Shown: positions 26,086-35,228 of the stretch, piece by piece
Position numbering within the stretch: the stretch's first letter is position 1
Layout: every line of letters starts with the position of its first letter
Assembly (NCBI RefSeq): GCF_004784465.1
Contig: NZ_SRRU01000002.1
Coordinates: 310,001-374,000 of the forward strand
Source: Streptomyces griseoluteus
GTDB taxonomy: Bacteria > Actinomycetota > Actinomycetes > Streptomycetales > Streptomycetaceae
Direction: 5' to 3'
DNA: 64,000 nucleotides
The notes under the pieces: generated by a model
What the model was told of the DNA's origin: nothing
What the model saw: the letters and a program-made list of their open reading frames with translations, nothing else
Database searches by the model: none
Position numbers and translations under genes: made by a program

Positions 26086-27306
26086 GTGAGCACTCTCCGA
26101 CGCGCCCGGTGCCAGTTCAAGGCGCACCCCCTCACACTCGACGCGGTCATCGCGGCGGCCGTGCTGCTGTGCATGATCAGCAGCGCCTTCGCCGCACCGG
26201 ACGGCGACCACGGCGTGGACTGGGGCGCCCGGCCGCCCAATGCGCTGAGCCTGCTGCTGATGGTCCTGGCCGCCGCCGCCCTCGTGCTGCGCCGCCGCTC
26301 CGCGCTCGCCGTACTGGCCGCCACCGGCACCTTCGCGCTGATCGAGTGCGTAACCGGTGATCCCCGCGCCCCCGTGGCGATGACCACCGTCATCGCCCTG
26401 TACACCGTCGCCTCCACCACCGACCGGGCCACCACCTGGCGGGTCGGCCTGCTCACCATGACCGTGCTGACGGCCGCCGCCATGCTCGCCGGGCCACTGC
26501 CCTGGTACGCGCAGGAGAACGTCGCCCTCGTCGCCTGGACCGGCATCGGCGCCACCGCGGGCGACGCCGTCCGCAGCCACCGTGCCTTCGTCCAGGCCAT
26601 CCGGGAGCGCGCCGAACGCGCCGAGCGCACCCGTGAGGAGGAGGCCCGGCGCCGGGTCGCCGAGGAACGGCTGCGCATCGCCCGCGAACTGCACGACGTG
26701 GTCGCCCACCACATCGCCCTGGTCAACGTGCAGGCAGGCGTCGTCGCTCACGTCATGGACCGGCGTCCCGACCAGGCCAAGGAGGCCCTCGCGCACGTCC
26801 GCGAGGCCAGCCGCTCCGCGCTGGACGAACTGCGCGCCACGGTCGGCCTGCTCCGCCAGTCCGACGACCCCGCCGCGCCCACCGAGCCCGCCTCCGGCCT
26901 CGGCCGCCTCGACGAACTCGCCGGCACCTTCCGCAACGCCGGACTCCCCGTCCAGGTGGCCCGCGCCGACCAGGGCACCGAACTCCCGGCCGCCGTCGAC
27001 CTGGCCGCCTACCGGATCGTCCAGGAAGCCCTCACCAACGCCCAGAAGCACGCCGGGACCGGCGCCAAGGCCGAGGTCAGCGTCGTACGGGTCGGGCCGA
27101 ACATCGAGGTCAGCGTGCTGGACGACGGCGCCGGGGCCACCGGGGCGACCGGCACCGGCGGCGGGCACGGGCTGCTCGGCATGCGCGAGCGGGTCACCGC
27201 GCTCGGCGGCACCCTCACCACCGGCCCCCGGTACGGCGGCGGCTTCCGCGTCCATGCCATCCTGCCCGTCCAGACCCGCGCCGGAGCCGAGAGGAAGCCC
27301 GTATGA
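26086..27306 (+). CDS. Two-component sensor histidine kinase, NarL/LuxR-partner type
   Basis: A 406-residue kinase. Residues 1-165 contain five or six membrane segments with short loops, so the input is probably membrane-sensed. A coiled linker rich in RAERAERTREEEARRR leads to the HisKA_3 box ERLRIARELHDVVAHHIALV, with phospho-acceptor His203, and an HATPase domain with the N box IVQEALTNAQKHAG, VLDDGAG and GHGLLGMRERV. The GTG at 26086 is selected because it precedes the first membrane segment; the ribosome site is weak and the transcript may be nearly leaderless. It overlaps its response regulator gene by 4 bases, and the pair precedes an RND permease gene. Confidence 0.9.
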   Translation: MSTLRRARCQFKAHPLTLDAVIAAAVLLCMISSAFAAPDGDHGVDWGARPPNALSLLLMVLAAAALVLRRRSALAVLAATGTFALIECVTGDPRAPVAMTTVIALYTVASTTDRATTWRVGLLTMTVLTAAAMLAGPLPWYAQENVALVAWTGIGATAGDAVRSHRAFVQAIRERAERAERTREEEARRRVAEERLRIARELHDVVAHHIALVNVQAGVVAHVMDRRPDQAKEALAHVREASRSALDELRATVGLLRQSDDPAAPTEPASGLGRLDELAGTFRNAGLPVQVARADQGTELPAAVDLAAYRIVQEALTNAQKHAGTGAKAEVSVVRVGPNIEVSVLDDGAGATGATGTGGGHGLLGMRERVTALGGTLTTGPRYGGGFRVHAILPVQTRAGAERKPV

Positions 27307-27980
27307 CCATCCGCGTCCTGCTCGCCGACGACCAGGCGCTGCTGCGCAGCGCGTTCCGGGTGCTGGTGGACTCCGAGCCCGGCATGGCCGTGGTGGGCGA
27401 GGCGTCCGACGGCGCCGAGGCGGTCCGGCTGGCCAAGGAGTGCGCCGCGGACGTCGTCCTGATGGACATCCGGATGCCCGGCACCGACGGCCTCGCCGCC
27501 ACCCGCATGATCGGCGCCGACCCGGCCCTGGCCCACGTCCGCGTGGTCATCCTGACCACCTTCGAGGTCGACGACTACGTGGTACGGGCGCTGCGCGCGG
27601 GCGCCTCCGGATTCCTCGGCAAGGGCAGCGAGCCGGAGGAGCTGCTGACCGCGATCCGGCTCGCCGCGAGCGGGGAGGCGCTGCTGTCCCCGGCCGCCAC
27701 CAAGGGCCTGATCGCCCGCTTCCTCGCCCAGTCCGACGCCCCGGCCCCCGACCCGGCCCGGCTGGCCAGACTCGACGCGCTCACCGTCCGGGAGCGCGAG
27801 GTGCTCGTGCTGGTGGCCGGCGGCCACTCCAACGACGAGATCGCCGAGCGGCTGGAGGTCAGCCCGCTCACCGTGAAGACACACGTCAACCGGGCCATGG
27901 CCAAGCTGGGTGCCCGCGACCGGGCCCAGCTCGTCGTCACCGCCTACGAGTCCGGGCTGGTCCGCCCGAGGTCGGACTGA
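27303..27980 (+). CDS. Response regulator, NarL/LuxR family
   Basis: A 225-residue regulator with a receiver domain (1-120: acidic pair Asp9-Asp10, phosphorylation site Asp55 in VVLMDIRMPGTDG, lysine in GFLGKGSEP) and a C-terminal LuxR-type helix-turn-helix (LTVREREVLVLVAGGHSN, then EIAERLEVSPLTVKTHVNRA). All key receiver residues are present. It forms an operon with the kinase at 26086 (ATGA overlap). Its target may include the RND permease 156 bases downstream; this is inferred only from position. Confidence 0.93.
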   Translation: MTIRVLLADDQALLRSAFRVLVDSEPGMAVVGEASDGAEAVRLAKECAADVVLMDIRMPGTDGLAATRMIGADPALAHVRVVILTTFEVDDYVVRALRAGASGFLGKGSEPEELLTAIRLAASGEALLSPAATKGLIARFLAQSDAPAPDPARLARLDALTVREREVLVLVAGGHSNDEIAERLEVSPLTVKTHVNRAMAKLGARDRAQLVVTAYESGLVRPRSD

Positions 27981-28136
27981 GCTCCGGCCGGCCTACTGCG
28001 CGGGGAGTACCGGCCCGCCCCGGAAATGGACCTGGGGGCTACGGGTCGGCCCCCGAGGATGGACCAGGGTGTGGGGTGGGCGCACAGACGCGTCCCGCCG
28101 CAGCTTCTGCCGCTCACAGAAGAGAGACCCTGTCCC

Positions 28137-31100
28137 ATGTCCTGGCTGTCCCGGTTCAGCCTCGCGCAACGGGCCCTCATCGGCCTGATGTCGCTCATCG
28201 CGCTGGTCTTCGGACTCATCGCGATACCCCAGATCAAACAGCAACTGCTGCCCACCATCGACCTGCCCATGGTCTCGGTGATCGCCCCCTACCAGGGCGC
28301 CTCGCCCGACGTGGTGGAGAAGCAGGTCGTCGAGCCCATCGAGGACAGCCTCCAGGGCGTCGACGGCGTCACGTCCGTCACCTCCACCGCCAGCGAGGGC
28401 AACGCCGTGATCATGGCGTCCTTCGACTACGGCAACGACACCAAGCGGCTCGTCACCGACGTCCAGCAGGCCGTCAACCGGGCCCGCGCCCAGCTCCCGG
28501 ACACCGTCGACCCCCAGGTCGTCTCCGGCTCCACCGACGACATGCCGACCGTGGTGCTCGCCGCGTCCTCCGGCACCGACCAGCAGGCGCTCGCCGACAA
28601 GCTGGACCGTACGGTCGTCCCGGCGCTGAAGGACATCGACGGTGTCGGGCGGGTCCAGGTCACCGGGGTGCGCGACCTCCAGGTCGCCGTCACCCCTGAC
28701 GACGCCAAGCTCGCCAAGGCGGGTCTCAGCCCGGCCGCGCTCATCCCGGCGCTCCAGGCGGGCGGCGCGTCCGTCCCGGCGGGCTCCTTCGACGAGAACG
28801 GTGCCAACCGCACCGTTCAGGTCGGCGGCGGCTTCACCTCGCTGGACCAGATCAAGGACCTGCGCGTGGCGGGCCAGGGCGGCAAGCCCGTACGCCTCGC
28901 CGACGTGGCGACCGTCGCGGAGCGGCCGGCCCCGGCCGACTCGCTGACCCGTACGGACGGCAAGCCCAGCCTCGCCGTCAACGTCACCATGGACCACGAC
29001 GGCAGCGCGGTCGCCATCTCCGACGCCGTCGAGGACCAGCTGCCGAAGCTCCGGGCCGACCTCGGCAAGGACGCCAGGCTCACGGTCGTCAGCGACCAGG
29101 GGCCCGAGGTGTCCAAGGCCATCGACGGCCTGACCACCGAGGGCGCGCTCGGCCTGCTGTTCGCCGTGCTGATCATCCTGGTCTTCCTGGCCTCGGTCCG
29201 CTCCACGCTGGTCACCGCGGTCTCCATCCCGCTCTCCGTGGTGCTGGCGCTGCTGGTGCTGTGGACGCGCGGTCTCTCGCTGAACATGCTCACCCTGGGC
29301 GCGCTGACCATCGCCATCGGCCGGGTCGTGGACGACTCGATCGTCGTGCTGGAGAACATCAAGCGGCACCTCGGCTACGGCGAGGAGCGCAGGGAGGCCA
29401 TCCTCGGCGCCGTCCGCGAGGTCGCCGGCGCGGTCACCTCCTCCACCCTCACCACGGTGGCCGTCTTCCTGCCGATCGGCCTGGTCGGCGGCATGGTGGG
29501 CGCCCTGTTCGGCTCGTTCAGCATCACCGTGACGGCCGCCCTGCTGGCCTCGCTGCTGGTGTCGCTGACCGTGGTGCCGGTGCTGTCGTACTGGTTCCTG
29601 CGCGCCCCCAAGGGCACCCCCGAGGACGCCGAGGAGGCCCGCCGCCGGGCCGAGGAGAAGGAGGCCGACAGCCGCCTCCAGCGCCTCTACGTCCCCGTGC
29701 TGCGGTTCGCCACCCGGCGCCGGCTGGTCAGTCTGCTGATCGCGGTCGTCGTGCTGTTCGGCACCTTCGGCATGGCCGGGCTGCTGAAGACCAACTTCTT
29801 CGACCAGGGCGAGCAGCAGGTGCTCACCGTCAGGCAGAAGCTGAAGCCCGGCACCAGCCTCGCCGCGACCGACGCGCAGGCCAAGCGGGTGGAGAAGCTG
29901 CTCGGCGGGATCGACGGCATCAAGGACTACCAGGTCACCGTCGGCTCCTCCGGCTTCATGGCCGCCTTCGGCGGCGGCACCGACACCAACCAGGCGTCGT
30001 ACCAGATCATGCTGAAGGACTCCGGCTCCGCCGCCGACGTGCAGCGGAAGCTGGAGGACGGGCTGAAGAAGCTGGACGGCGCGGGCACCACCACCGTCTC
30101 GGCGGGCGCGGCCTTCGGCAACCAGGACCTCAGCGTCGTGGTCAAGGCCGCCGACCCCGCGACCCTGCGCACGGCGGCCGAGAAGGTGCGCTCCACCGTG
30201 GCCGGCCTGGACGACGTCACCGACGTCACCAGTGACCTCGCGCAGAGCGTGCCGCGCATCTCGGTGCGCGCCAACGCCAAGGCGGCCGCGGCCGGGCTCG
30301 ACCAGCAGAAGCTCGGCGCGGCGGTCGCGCAGTCGGTGCGCGGTGTCCCGGCGGGCAAGGCCGTCCTGGACGACACCGAGCGTGACATCGTCGTACGGTC
30401 CGCCCGCCCGGCCGCCACGCTGGCCCAGTTGAAGGGCCTGCGGCTCGGTGCGGTGAAGCTCGGTGACATCGCCACCGTGAAGCTGGTCGACGGGCCGGTG
30501 TCCATGACCCGGATCGACGGTCAGCGCGCGGCGACCGTCACGGCCAAGCCGACCGGGGACAACACCGGCGCGGTCAGCGCCCAGCTCCAGTCGAAGATCA
30601 AGGCCCTGAAGCTCCCGGCGGGCGCCACGGCCGAGATCGGCGGGGTCTCCTCCGACCAGGACGACGCCTTCAAGAACCTCGGTCTGGCCATGCTGGCGGC
30701 CATCGCCATCGTGTTCATGCTGCTGGTGGCGACGTTCCGCTCGCTGGTCCAGCCGCTGATCCTGCTGGTCTCCATCCCGTTCGCGGCGACCGGAGCGATC
30801 GGCCTGCTCATCCTCACCGGCACCCCGATGGGCGTTCCGGCGATGATCGGCATGCTGATGCTCATCGGCATCGTGGTGACCAACGCGATCGTGCTGATCG
30901 ACCTGATCAACCAGTACCGCTCGCAGGGGTACGGGGTCGTCGAGGCCGTCGTGGAAGGCGGCCGCCACCGGCTCCGCCCGATCCTCATGACCGCTCTGGC
31001 GACGATCTTCGCCCTCCTCCCGATGGCGCTCGGCGTCACCGGCGAGGGCGGCTTCATCGCCCAGCCGCTGGCGGTCGTGGTGATCGGCGGCCTGATCACC

Positions 31101-31247
31101 TCCACCCTCCTGACCCTCCTCCTCGTCCCGACGCTCTACGCGATGGTGGAGCTGCGAAAGGAACGCCGAGCGGCGAAGAAGGCGGCGAAGCGGGCCCCGG
31201 AGACCGAGCCGGACAGCTCGGACGAGCCGGAGACGGCCGGAGTCTGA
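28137..31247 (+). CDS. RND family efflux permease, HAE1/AcrB-like
   Basis: A 1036-residue permease, the normal length for HAE1-type RND pumps. It starts MSWLSRFSLAQRALIGLM, has a first membrane helix, then a large extracytoplasmic loop opening LPMVSVIAPYQGASPDVVE. Helices 2-6 include the helix-4 proton-relay pair Asp399-Asp400 in GRVVDDSIVVLENIKRHL, then a second large loop, then helices 7-12 (from about residue 845) with IGIVVTNAIVLIDLINQYR. It most resembles the Gram-positive SwrC/YerP subgroup. No membrane-fusion or outer-membrane gene is nearby, as expected in a Gram-positive. Its substrate is unknown; lipids, surfactant-like molecules or antibiotics are possible. The gene follows a two-component system and ends before a 20-bp-stem terminator. 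Confidence 0.92.
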   Translation: MSWLSRFSLAQRALIGLMSLIALVFGLIAIPQIKQQLLPTIDLPMVSVIAPYQGASPDVVEKQVVEPIEDSLQGVDGVTSVTSTASEGNAVIMASFDYGNDTKRLVTDVQQAVNRARAQLPDTVDPQVVSGSTDDMPTVVLAASSGTDQQALADKLDRTVVPALKDIDGVGRVQVTGVRDLQVAVTPDDAKLAKAGLSPAALIPALQAGGASVPAGSFDENGANRTVQVGGGFTSLDQIKDLRVAGQGGKPVRLADVATVAERPAPADSLTRTDGKPSLAVNVTMDHDGSAVAISDAVEDQLPKLRADLGKDARLTVVSDQGPEVSKAIDGLTTEGALGLLFAVLIILVFLASVRSTLVTAVSIPLSVVLALLVLWTRGLSLNMLTLGALTIAIGRVVDDSIVVLENIKRHLGYGEERREAILGAVREVAGAVTSSTLTTVAVFLPIGLVGGMVGALFGSFSITVTAALLASLLVSLTVVPVLSYWFLRAPKGTPEDAEEARRRAEEKEADSRLQRLYVPVLRFATRRRLVSLLIAVVVLFGTFGMAGLLKTNFFDQGEQQVLTVRQKLKPGTSLAATDAQAKRVEKLLGGIDGIKDYQVTVGSSGFMAAFGGGTDTNQASYQIMLKDSGSAADVQRKLEDGLKKLDGAGTTTVSAGAAFGNQDLSVVVKAADPATLRTAAEKVRSTVAGLDDVTDVTSDLAQSVPRISVRANAKAAAAGLDQQKLGAAVAQSVRGVPAGKAVLDDTERDIVVRSARPAATLAQLKGLRLGAVKLGDIATVKLVDGPVSMTRIDGQRAATVTAKPTGDNTGAVSAQLQSKIKALKLPAGATAEIGGVSSDQDDAFKNLGLAMLAAIAIVFMLLVATFRSLVQPLILLVSIPFAATGAIGLLILTGTPMGVPAMIGMLMLIGIVVTNAIVLIDLINQYRSQGYGVVEAVVEGGRHRLRPILMTALATIFALLPMALGVTGEGGFIAQPLAVVVIGGLITSTLLTLLLVPTLYAMVELRKERRAAKKAAKRAPETEPDSSDEPETAGV

Positions 31248-31262
31248 CCGGCACCACACAGG

Positions 31263-31307
31263 CGAAAGGCCCGTCGGACACCTTGTGGGTGTCCGACGGG
31301 CCTTTCG
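31263..31307. terminator. Strong bidirectional terminator
   Basis: A perfect 20-bp stem (left arm begins CGAAAGGCCCGTCGG, right arm ends GGGCCTTTCG) with a 5-base loop lies between the convergent RND permease gene and nadA. Confidence 0.85.
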
Positions 31308-31322
31308 TCGTACGGGGGAGCC

Positions 31323-32507
31323 CTACGGCAGCGCCAGCATCCGCTCCAGCGCCAGCTTGGCGAAGGCCTCCGTCTCGCGGTCGACCTCGATGCGATTGAC
31401 CAGGTTGCCCTCGGCCAGGGACTCCAGGGCCCAGACGAGGTGGGGGAGGTCGATGCGGTTCATGGTGGAGCAGAAGCAGACCGTCTTGTCGAGGAAGACG
31501 ATCTCCTTGCCCTCGGGCGCGAACCGGTTGGCCAGCCGCCGGACGAGGTTCAGCTCGGTGCCGATGGCCCACTTGGAGCCCGCCGGGGCAGCCTCCAGCG
31601 TCTTGATGATGTACTCCGTGGAGCCGACGTAGTCCGCCGCGGCCACGACCTCGTGCCGGCACTCGGGGTGCACCAGGACGTTCACACCGGGCACCCGCTC
31701 ACGCACGTCCTCCACCGACTCCAGGCTGAAGCGGCCGTGCACGGAGCAGTGCCCGCGCCACAGGATCATCTTCGCGTCCCGGAGCTGCTCGGCGGTGAGT
31801 CCGCCGTTCGGCTTGTGCGGGTTGTAGAGGACGCAGTCCTCCAGGGACATCCCCATGTCCCGGACGGCGGTGTTGCGTCCGAGGTGCTGGTCGGGCAGGA
31901 ACAGCACCTTCTCGCCCTGCTGGAAGGCCCACTCCAGCGCCCGCTCGGCGTTGGAGGAGGTGCAGATGGTCCCGCCGTGCTTGCCGGTGAACGCCTTGAT
32001 GTCCGCGGAGGAGTTCATGTACGACACCGGTACGACCTGCTCGGCGACGCCCGCCTCGGTCAGCACGTCCCAGCACTCCGCGACCTGCTCGGCCGTGGCC
32101 ATGTCGGCCATCGAGCAGCCGGCCGCGAGGTCCGGCAGGACGACCTTCTGGTCGTCGGTGGTGAGGATGTCCGCCGACTCGGCCATGAAGTGCACACCGC
32201 AGAACACGATGTACTCGGCGTCCGGACGGGCGGCCGCGTCACGGGCCAGCTTGAAGGAGTCACCGGTGACGTCCGCGAACTGGATGACCTCGTCCCGCTG
32301 GTAGTGGTGGCCGAGGACGAAGACCTTGCTGCCGAGCTTCTCCTTGGCCGCGCGGGCGCGCGCCACGAGGTCCGGGTCGGACGGCTCGGGCAGATCGCCG
32401 GGGCATTCGACGCCCCGCTCGCTCCTCGGGTCGGCCCCGCGGCCGAGCAGCAGCAGGGCGAGCGGAGACGGCTGTACGTCGAGCTGCGGGGTCTGGGCGG
32501 TGGTCAC
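31323..32507 (-). CDS. nadA: Quinolinate synthase
   Basis: The 394-residue enzyme condenses iminoaspartate with dihydroxyacetone phosphate to quinolinate in de novo NAD synthesis, using a [4Fe-4S] cluster. Family blocks are present: VFVLGHHYQRDEVIQFAD, the first cysteine in IVFCGVHFMAES, MNSSADIKAF, HPECRHEVVAAAD with the second, and KTVCFCSTMNRIDL with the third. The start is GTG at 32507 with GGGTAGGTGCC upstream. nadB and nadC are not adjacent, so it is transcribed alone. It is divergent from erpA, an Fe-S insertion protein gene, across a 262-base gap with inverted repeats. Confidence 0.96.
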   Translation of the reverse strand: MTTAQTPQLDVQPSPLALLLLGRGADPRSERGVECPGDLPEPSDPDLVARARAAKEKLGSKVFVLGHHYQRDEVIQFADVTGDSFKLARDAAARPDAEYIVFCGVHFMAESADILTTDDQKVVLPDLAAGCSMADMATAEQVAECWDVLTEAGVAEQVVPVSYMNSSADIKAFTGKHGGTICTSSNAERALEWAFQQGEKVLFLPDQHLGRNTAVRDMGMSLEDCVLYNPHKPNGGLTAEQLRDAKMILWRGHCSVHGRFSLESVEDVRERVPGVNVLVHPECRHEVVAAADYVGSTEYIIKTLEAAPAGSKWAIGTELNLVRRLANRFAPEGKEIVFLDKTVCFCSTMNRIDLPHLVWALESLAEGNLVNRIEVDRETEAFAKLALERMLALP

Positions 32508-32559
32508 GGCACCTACCCTTTCTACTTTTCGTCTAACTGACGTTATCTATCATAACCGC

Positions 32560-32603
32560 TTCACGTCACTTTGACGATGGCCATAGCGTCCATGTGACGT
32601 GAA
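32560..32603. promoter_or_regulatory. Inverted repeats in the nadA/erpA divergent promoter region
   Basis: TTCACGTCA (32560-32568) and TGACGTGAA (32595-32603) are perfect 9-bp inverted arms 26 bases apart. The left arm also forms the tighter palindrome CGTCA-CTT-TGACG at 32564-32576. A third inverted pair GTTAT/ATAAC lies at 32542-32556. Together they look like a regulator site for one or both Fe-S-linked genes. Confidence 0.4.
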
Positions 32604-32769
32604 TCCCGGCCTGTCCGGCACCGGGCCGCTGCCCCCTCTTCCGCCCGTGTGCGAGCATGAAGGAAGAGCGAAACGCGGCCAGACCGTCCGCCCGGCCCGG
32701 AATGAATCGGCCGGCGCGCCGGTTGCACTGGTCGGAAAGCAGTCTCCGTACAACTTGGGAGAGATGTAG

Positions 32770-33126
32770 ATGTCCGTATCGGACGAGACCAGCACCGTCA
32801 CCGACGGCATCATCGTGACCGACGCCGCCGCGGCCAAGGTCAAGGCGCTCCTCGACCAGGAAGGCCGGGACGACCTCGCCCTTCGGGTGGCCGTCCAGCC
32901 CGGCGGCTGCTCCGGTCTGCGCTACCAGCTCTTCTTCGACGAGCGCTCGCTCGACGGCGACGTCGTGAAGGACTTCGACGGCGTCAAGGTCGTCACCGAC
33001 CGCATGAGCGCCCCCTACCTGGGCGGCGCCACGATCGACTTCGTGGACACGATCGAGAAGCAGGGCTTCACGATCGACAACCCGAACGCGACGGGCTCCT
33101 GCGCCTGCGGCGACTCCTTCAGCTAA
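32770..33126 (+). CDS. erpA: Iron-sulfur cluster insertion protein, HesB/ErpA (A-type carrier)
   Basis: A 118-residue A-type Fe-S carrier. The three cluster ligands are present: one in QPGGCSGLRYQLFFD and two in the C-terminal GSCACGDSF. The segment DRMSAPYLGGATIDFVD is also typical. It passes clusters from the scaffold to target proteins. The ATG at 32770 follows GGGAGAGATGTAG. It is divergent from nadA, whose product needs a [4Fe-4S] cluster, so shared control would make sense. Confidence 0.93.
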   Translation: MSVSDETSTVTDGIIVTDAAAAKVKALLDQEGRDDLALRVAVQPGGCSGLRYQLFFDERSLDGDVVKDFDGVKVVTDRMSAPYLGGATIDFVDTIEKQGFTIDNPNATGSCACGDSFS

Positions 33127-33146
33127 AACCGGCCCCACAGTCGTGA

Positions 33147-33194
33147 CACGACGGCGGCGGCTCCTCCTGGTGAGGGGCCGCCGCCGTAGTCGTG
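33147..33194. terminator. Bidirectional hairpin downstream of erpA
   Basis: CACGAC-GGCGGCGGC pairs with GCCGCCGCC-(GTA)-GTCGTG with a small bulge, between the convergent erpA and the following minus-strand gene. Confidence 0.65.
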
Positions 33195-33204
33195 TGCGGA
33201 GGTG

Positions 33205-34794
33205 TCAGCGGGACAGCGGGCTCTGCTCCGCCTCCGGCACCCGGTCGCCGTCGGCGCCGACCACCGCGCGGTCCCCGAGGGGGGCGGCCAGGGAGACGGT
33301 CCGGGTGTACTCCTTGCCGATCGCGATGCAGTTGCCCGGCCGGCGCTTCTCGGTGACCGTGACCGTCACCCGGCCCGCGCTCTCCCGCGCGGCCACGCGG
33401 TACTCGGCGCACACCCCGCCCAGGAAGCGCACGGTCAGCTTCCGGCCCTCGGCGCGGTAGCCCTCCACCGTCACCCCTCGCTCCTTCGGCGCCCCGGCCG
33501 AAGGGGCGGGGGAGGCGAGGTACTCCGGGTCGACCGCCGGATGCGCCACAGTGAAGGTGCCGCGGGCCGCCGAGCCGCGCACCTCGAACAGCCAGGACGG
33601 TACGAGGGCCTGGCGGCCGTCCACCGGCTGCGCGGCGAGCCCGAACACCGCCTTCTCGACCGTCACCGCATCGTTCTTCGGTGCGGCGGGGGAGCCGCTG
33701 GACGCTCCGCACGGCTGCTCAAGGCGGTCCTTCAGCGGCACCGGGCTCGCACACCCGCCGATGCCCATCCGGTGGCCCCCGGCGGGCTGCTCGTTCATCA
33801 GCTTCACCGTGTCGGCCGCGCCCAGCACGGGATACGTGTCGCCCTTCGTGAGCCGCGCCAGCATGCCGTGGCCGCCGACGATGTCGCCCTTCTCGTCCAC
33901 GGTCAGACCGGTCGTCCAGCCGTAGGTGGGCAGACCGTCCACCACCGGGTCGGCGTTCACCACCCGGCGGCCGCCCATCACCTGGCTCGCGTCGAGCTTC
34001 GCGTCGTCCTGCCCCAGCGCCTTCAGCACCGGCCGCGCCACCCGCTCCGCCTCCGCCGTGCCGACCGGCTCGTCCGCCGGGGCGGCGGGGTCCTGCGCAC
34101 AGACGGTGACCTTGCGGCAGTTGTCGGTGCCGGGCGCGTAGCGCGTGTACGACCAGTCGGCGCCGGTGACCCGCAGGACCGGCCCGCCCTCCCGCTCTCC
34201 GGCCCGCCAGCCGTTGCCGTCGGCCACGGGCCTGCCGTCGATCCCCAACGCCTCGGCCAGGCGGGCGACTTCGTCCTTGCCGGCCTTGTCCCCGGCCAGG
34301 TGGACGGGGGCGGAGCGGGGGCCGTCGGGGAGGTCGCCCTTGATGACGTAGTGCACGTGGCCGTTCGGGTCGGGTTCGCCGACGGCGATGCCGGGGGCGC
34401 CGGTGCCGGGCTTGCTGTCCAGGGCGAGCGGCGGGGGAGCGCCCTTGCTCCCGGCCCCGGCCTGCTTGCCGTCGGACCCGGCTCCGGAGGCCAGCCAGGC
34501 GCCTCCGCCGCCGACGAGCAGGACGGCGGCGGCGACAGAGGCGACGATCGCGGCGGTACGGGGGCGCCCGGCGGGGGCAGGAGGGGGTTCCTCACCCGTC
34601 CGGGTCTTAGCGGCCTCGGCGGTCTCAGCGGGCTCGGCAGTCTCCGAGGTCGCGGCGGGCTCAGCGGGCTCGCCGGTCTCCGAGGTCGCGGCGGGCTCCT
34701 CCGCCGACACCGACGCCGACGCCGATGCCTGCTCCGGCGAAGGCTCCGGCTCGGCCTCCGCCTGGTCCGGGTTCTCGGGTCGCTCCTTGGTCAC
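33205..34794 (-). CDS. Membrane-anchored hypothetical protein with large extracytoplasmic domain
   Basis: A 529-residue protein. Residues 1-80 are acidic and low complexity with Glu/Pro/Ala/Ser/Thr runs (TSETGEPAEPAATSETAEP), followed by one membrane helix (about 90-110, TAAIVASVAAAVLLVGGGG) and a soluble outer domain to the C-terminus. The outer part contains cysteine pairs (DNCRKVTVCAQ, GGCASPV with QPCG, GGVCAEYR with GNCIA) that could form disulfides. No known domain is recognised. The GTG at 34794 has GAGGAGCGATGCG upstream; the open frame to 34869 adds only basic low-complexity residues. It is probably cotranscribed after the small gene at 34903-35097. Confidence 0.75.
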   Translation of the reverse strand: MTKERPENPDQAEAEPEPSPEQASASASVSAEEPAATSETGEPAEPAATSETAEPAETAEAAKTRTGEEPPPAPAGRPRTAAIVASVAAAVLLVGGGGAWLASGAGSDGKQAGAGSKGAPPPLALDSKPGTGAPGIAVGEPDPNGHVHYVIKGDLPDGPRSAPVHLAGDKAGKDEVARLAEALGIDGRPVADGNGWRAGEREGGPVLRVTGADWSYTRYAPGTDNCRKVTVCAQDPAAPADEPVGTAEAERVARPVLKALGQDDAKLDASQVMGGRRVVNADPVVDGLPTYGWTTGLTVDEKGDIVGGHGMLARLTKGDTYPVLGAADTVKLMNEQPAGGHRMGIGGCASPVPLKDRLEQPCGASSGSPAAPKNDAVTVEKAVFGLAAQPVDGRQALVPSWLFEVRGSAARGTFTVAHPAVDPEYLASPAPSAGAPKERGVTVEGYRAEGRKLTVRFLGGVCAEYRVAARESAGRVTVTVTEKRRPGNCIAIGKEYTRTVSLAAPLGDRAVVGADGDRVPEAEQSPLSR

Positions 34795-34902
34795 CGCATC
34801 GCTCCTCGCTGCTCGTGCCCCGCGTCTCCCGCGCGGGGGACGGCGGTGGGACGCGCGGGGGGAGCGCACGGTTCCCTTCCGTGCGCCCCGGCGAGGGCCG
34901 GC

Positions 34903-35097
34903 TCAGTCGCCGTAGTCGGACATCGCGTCCACCAGCCGTGCCGAGCGGGCCGGCACCCGGACCCCGTGGATCAGCGAGGGCGGGACCGGGCGGGTGGCCG
35001 GGTGCTCGGGCGGGGCCCAGTGGGGGGCCATACGGGCACAGTCGCCGCGCAGCGCGGGAAGGTCCACTTCGAGGTCGTCGGGCCTGAGGTTCGTCAT
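34903..35097 (-). CDS. Small hypothetical protein
   Basis: A 64-residue frame, MTNLRPDDLEVDLPALRG at the start and RSARLVDAMSDYGD at the end. It has no recognised domain. Its composition is ordinary rather than the Arg/Pro-rich pattern of shadow frames. It is followed by the membrane hypothetical gene on the same strand and is divergent from the AdoK-like gene. The ribosome site is weak, so I am only moderately sure it is translated. Confidence 0.5.
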   Translation of the reverse strand: MTNLRPDDLEVDLPALRGDCARMAPHWAPPEHPATRPVPPSLIHGVRVPARSARLVDAMSDYGD

Positions 35098-35228
35098 GAG
35101 CGCACCGTAGGCACGGCAGGGCCGGTGAAGAAAGATCTACTATCGGGTAGTTTTCCCCGCTTCAGCGGCTGCCCGATTACGGGTAGCGTGAACTGTCAGC
35201 TCCCCCTCCCGCCAGGAGAACGCCTGCC

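Noticed and set aside
27993..31259. Long minus-strand open frame opposite the RND permease
   Set aside because: Shadow of the permease gene; low-complexity His/Gln/Arg content and no start signal.
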